Part shown: positions 6,253 through 7,250 of the stretch, in pieces
Position numbering within the stretch: position 1 is the first letter of the stretch
Layout: every line of letters starts with the position of its first letter
Notes under the pieces: model-generated
Told to the model about the DNA's origin: nothing
What the model saw: the letters and a program-made list of their open reading frames with translations, nothing else
Databases searched by the model: none
Assembly (NCBI GenBank): GCA_023433685.1
Contig: JAEYUD010000155.1
Coordinates: 1 to 7,250, forward strand
Source: Bacteroidota bacterium
GTDB lineage: Bacteria > Bacteroidota > Ignavibacteria > Ignavibacteriales > Ignavibacteriaceae
Direction: 5' to 3'
DNA length: 7,250 nt
Made by a program: the position numbers and the translations under genes

Positions 6253-7250
6253 ATGGAAGAAACATTGGAAAAATTATTTGAGACCAAGTACGGCTATTTT
6301 TCTCACGACGGTAGCGAATACATTATCAAACGTCACGATACCCCAAAGCCATGGGTTAATGTTATATCAAATGGTGACTACGGACTGGTAATTTCACAGA
6401 CCGGCGGCGGTTTCAGCTGGTTGACCCACTCCGAGTTCAATCGAGTAAACAGGTGGCATCAAGACCTGATCCAGGATAACTGGGGCAAGTTTCTCTATGT
6501 TAAAAACAACGAAACAGGTGAAGTGTGGTCACCAACCTTTTTGCCTGTAAAAACACCCTTGGACGGTTACGAGTGCAGGCACGGCTTTGGTTATACCGTG
6601 TTCACTTCGGAGTACAAAGGGATAAAAATTGAAATGACGGTATTCGTGCCGTTGAACGACACACTTGAAGTGTGGAATGTTAAGTTCATCAACAATTCCG
6701 GGAAGAAGATTTCGCTCTCGCTTTTCACTTATTTTGAGTGGTGTCTGGGCTCTTCTGCCGATTTTCACAGGGAGTTTCACAAAACTTTTATTGAAACATA
6801 CTTTGATGCAGAAGGCAACTTCATGCACGGCACAAAACGCCTTTGGGAAATACCCTTGGGCGACAGGGGACACTGGAACATCGACTACCAGTATCACGGA
6901 TTTTTTGGTGTAAACAAGAAAGTCGTCTCGTATGAGTCTGAGAAAGAGAATTTCCTCGGTCAGTATGGAGACCTCATCAACCCGGCAGCTCTTCAGGGTA
7001 AACCTTTAACCCGCCAGACCGGCTCCTGGAACGACCCCATTGGTTGCCTCCAGAATGAAATAGTGCTTGAAGCCGGCGCTGAAGACACAGTAATTTATCA
7101 TCTCGGCCTCGTGAGCGAACTCTCTGAAGTAAAAGGGAAGATGGCAAAGTATGACACTCCCGAAAAAGTGGCTGCCAAACTGGAAGAAGTAAAAAAGATG
7201 TGGGCGGATATGCTTTCCCCGCTCGAGATAGAGACTCCAGACTCCGGAAT
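6253..7250 (+). CDS. GH94 / glycosyltransferase 36-like carbohydrate phosphorylase, N-terminal 332 codons (cut by window end)
   Basis: An open frame from ATG 6253 continues past the window edge. An in-frame TAA at 6247-6249 rules out an earlier start. There is no Shine-Dalgarno sequence, which is common in Bacteroidota. With no signal peptide, the protein is cytoplasmic. The visible part is the N-terminal beta-sandwich of GH94 phosphorylases: YGYFSHDGSEYIIKRHDTPK (13-32), PWVNVISNGDYGLVISQTGG (33-52), FNRVNRWHQDLIQDNWGKFL (62-81) with VWSPTFLPV (91-99), YFEWCLG (160-166) and FLGQYGDLINPAAL (234-247). The family reversibly cleaves beta-linked disaccharides or oligosaccharides with phosphate to give a sugar 1-phosphate (cellobiose, cellodextrin, laminaribiose, chitobiose and 1,2-beta-oligoglucan are known substrates). 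The catalytic helical barrel with its general-acid Asp lies beyond the window, so specificity cannot be read. Its neighbours, a surface sugar binder and a secreted glycosidase, suggest it handles the imported products. Confidence 0.85.
   Translation, partial: MEETLEKLFETKYGYFSHDGSEYIIKRHDTPKPWVNVISNGDYGLVISQTGGGFSWLTHSEFNRVNRWHQDLIQDNWGKFLYVKNNETGEVWSPTFLPVKTPLDGYECRHGFGYTVFTSEYKGIKIEMTVFVPLNDTLEVWNVKFINNSGKKISLSLFTYFEWCLGSSADFHREFHKTFIETYFDAEGNFMHGTKRLWEIPLGDRGHWNIDYQYHGFFGVNKKVVSYESEKENFLGQYGDLINPAALQGKPLTRQTGSWNDPIGCLQNEIVLEAGAEDTVIYHLGLVSELSEVKGKMAKYDTPEKVAAKLEEVKKMWADMLSPLEIETPDSG

Noticed and set aside
6529..6913. Overlapping + and - strand open frames within the phosphorylase gene
   Set aside because: Both overlap the 332-codon GH94-type frame, whose motifs are clear; neither has family features.

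Overview
The window looks like chromosomal DNA from a free-living member of the Bacteroidota/Ignavibacteriota group (the Ignavibacteria are the best fit). Evidence for this is a secreted protein ending in a type IX secretion (T9SS) sorting domain with the NYPNPFNPSTTI signature, a promoter matching the Bacteroidota TTG / TAnnTTTG pattern, a four-helix-bundle (23S rRNA IVP family) gene, and sugar-processing genes of roughly 50% GC. The assignment is inferred from family and motif recognition, without a database search.

Layout. Positions 1-37 may hold the last codons of a + strand gene (weak). From 40 to 660 there is a self-contained block: 13 tandem 8-bp units (consensus TCtCGgAG), then an AT-rich + strand four-helix-bundle gene (197-583), then seven units of the same repeat in inverted orientation, reaching to within four bases of the neighbouring stop codon. 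From 3846 down to 664 on the - strand lies a 1060-residue secreted multidomain protein: a carbohydrate-binding-like domain, a discoidin-like domain, a beta-sandwich and an (alpha/alpha)6 glycosidase-type barrel. A 304-bp divergent intergenic region follows. Facing the + strand gene it carries a strong promoter and a LacI-family (cre-like) operator placed over the expected transcription start. Positions 4151-6115 encode a secreted protein of two tandem CBM9-like domains plus a fibronectin-like region and the T9SS sorting domain. Positions 6137-6234 form a nested inverted repeat built from 9-bp CACAGAG-type units. From 6253 to the window edge is the N-terminal 332 codons of a cytoplasmic GH94-type (glycosyltransferase 36-like) carbohydrate phosphorylase.

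How it fits together (inference). The three large genes read as a small oligosaccharide-use locus. A secreted glycosidase and a surface-displayed sugar-binding protein would act outside the cell, and a phosphorolytic enzyme would act on imported oligosaccharides inside. A sugar-responsive LacI-type repressor probably controls at least the surface protein. The sugar cannot be named from sequence alone; a beta-glucan-type oligosaccharide is plausible because GH94 enzymes act on beta-linked gluco- or N-acetylgluco-oligosaccharides.

The most unusual structural feature is the four-helix-bundle gene enclosed by mirror-image short-unit arrays. A second array pair of similar design but without a gene lies at 6137-6234.
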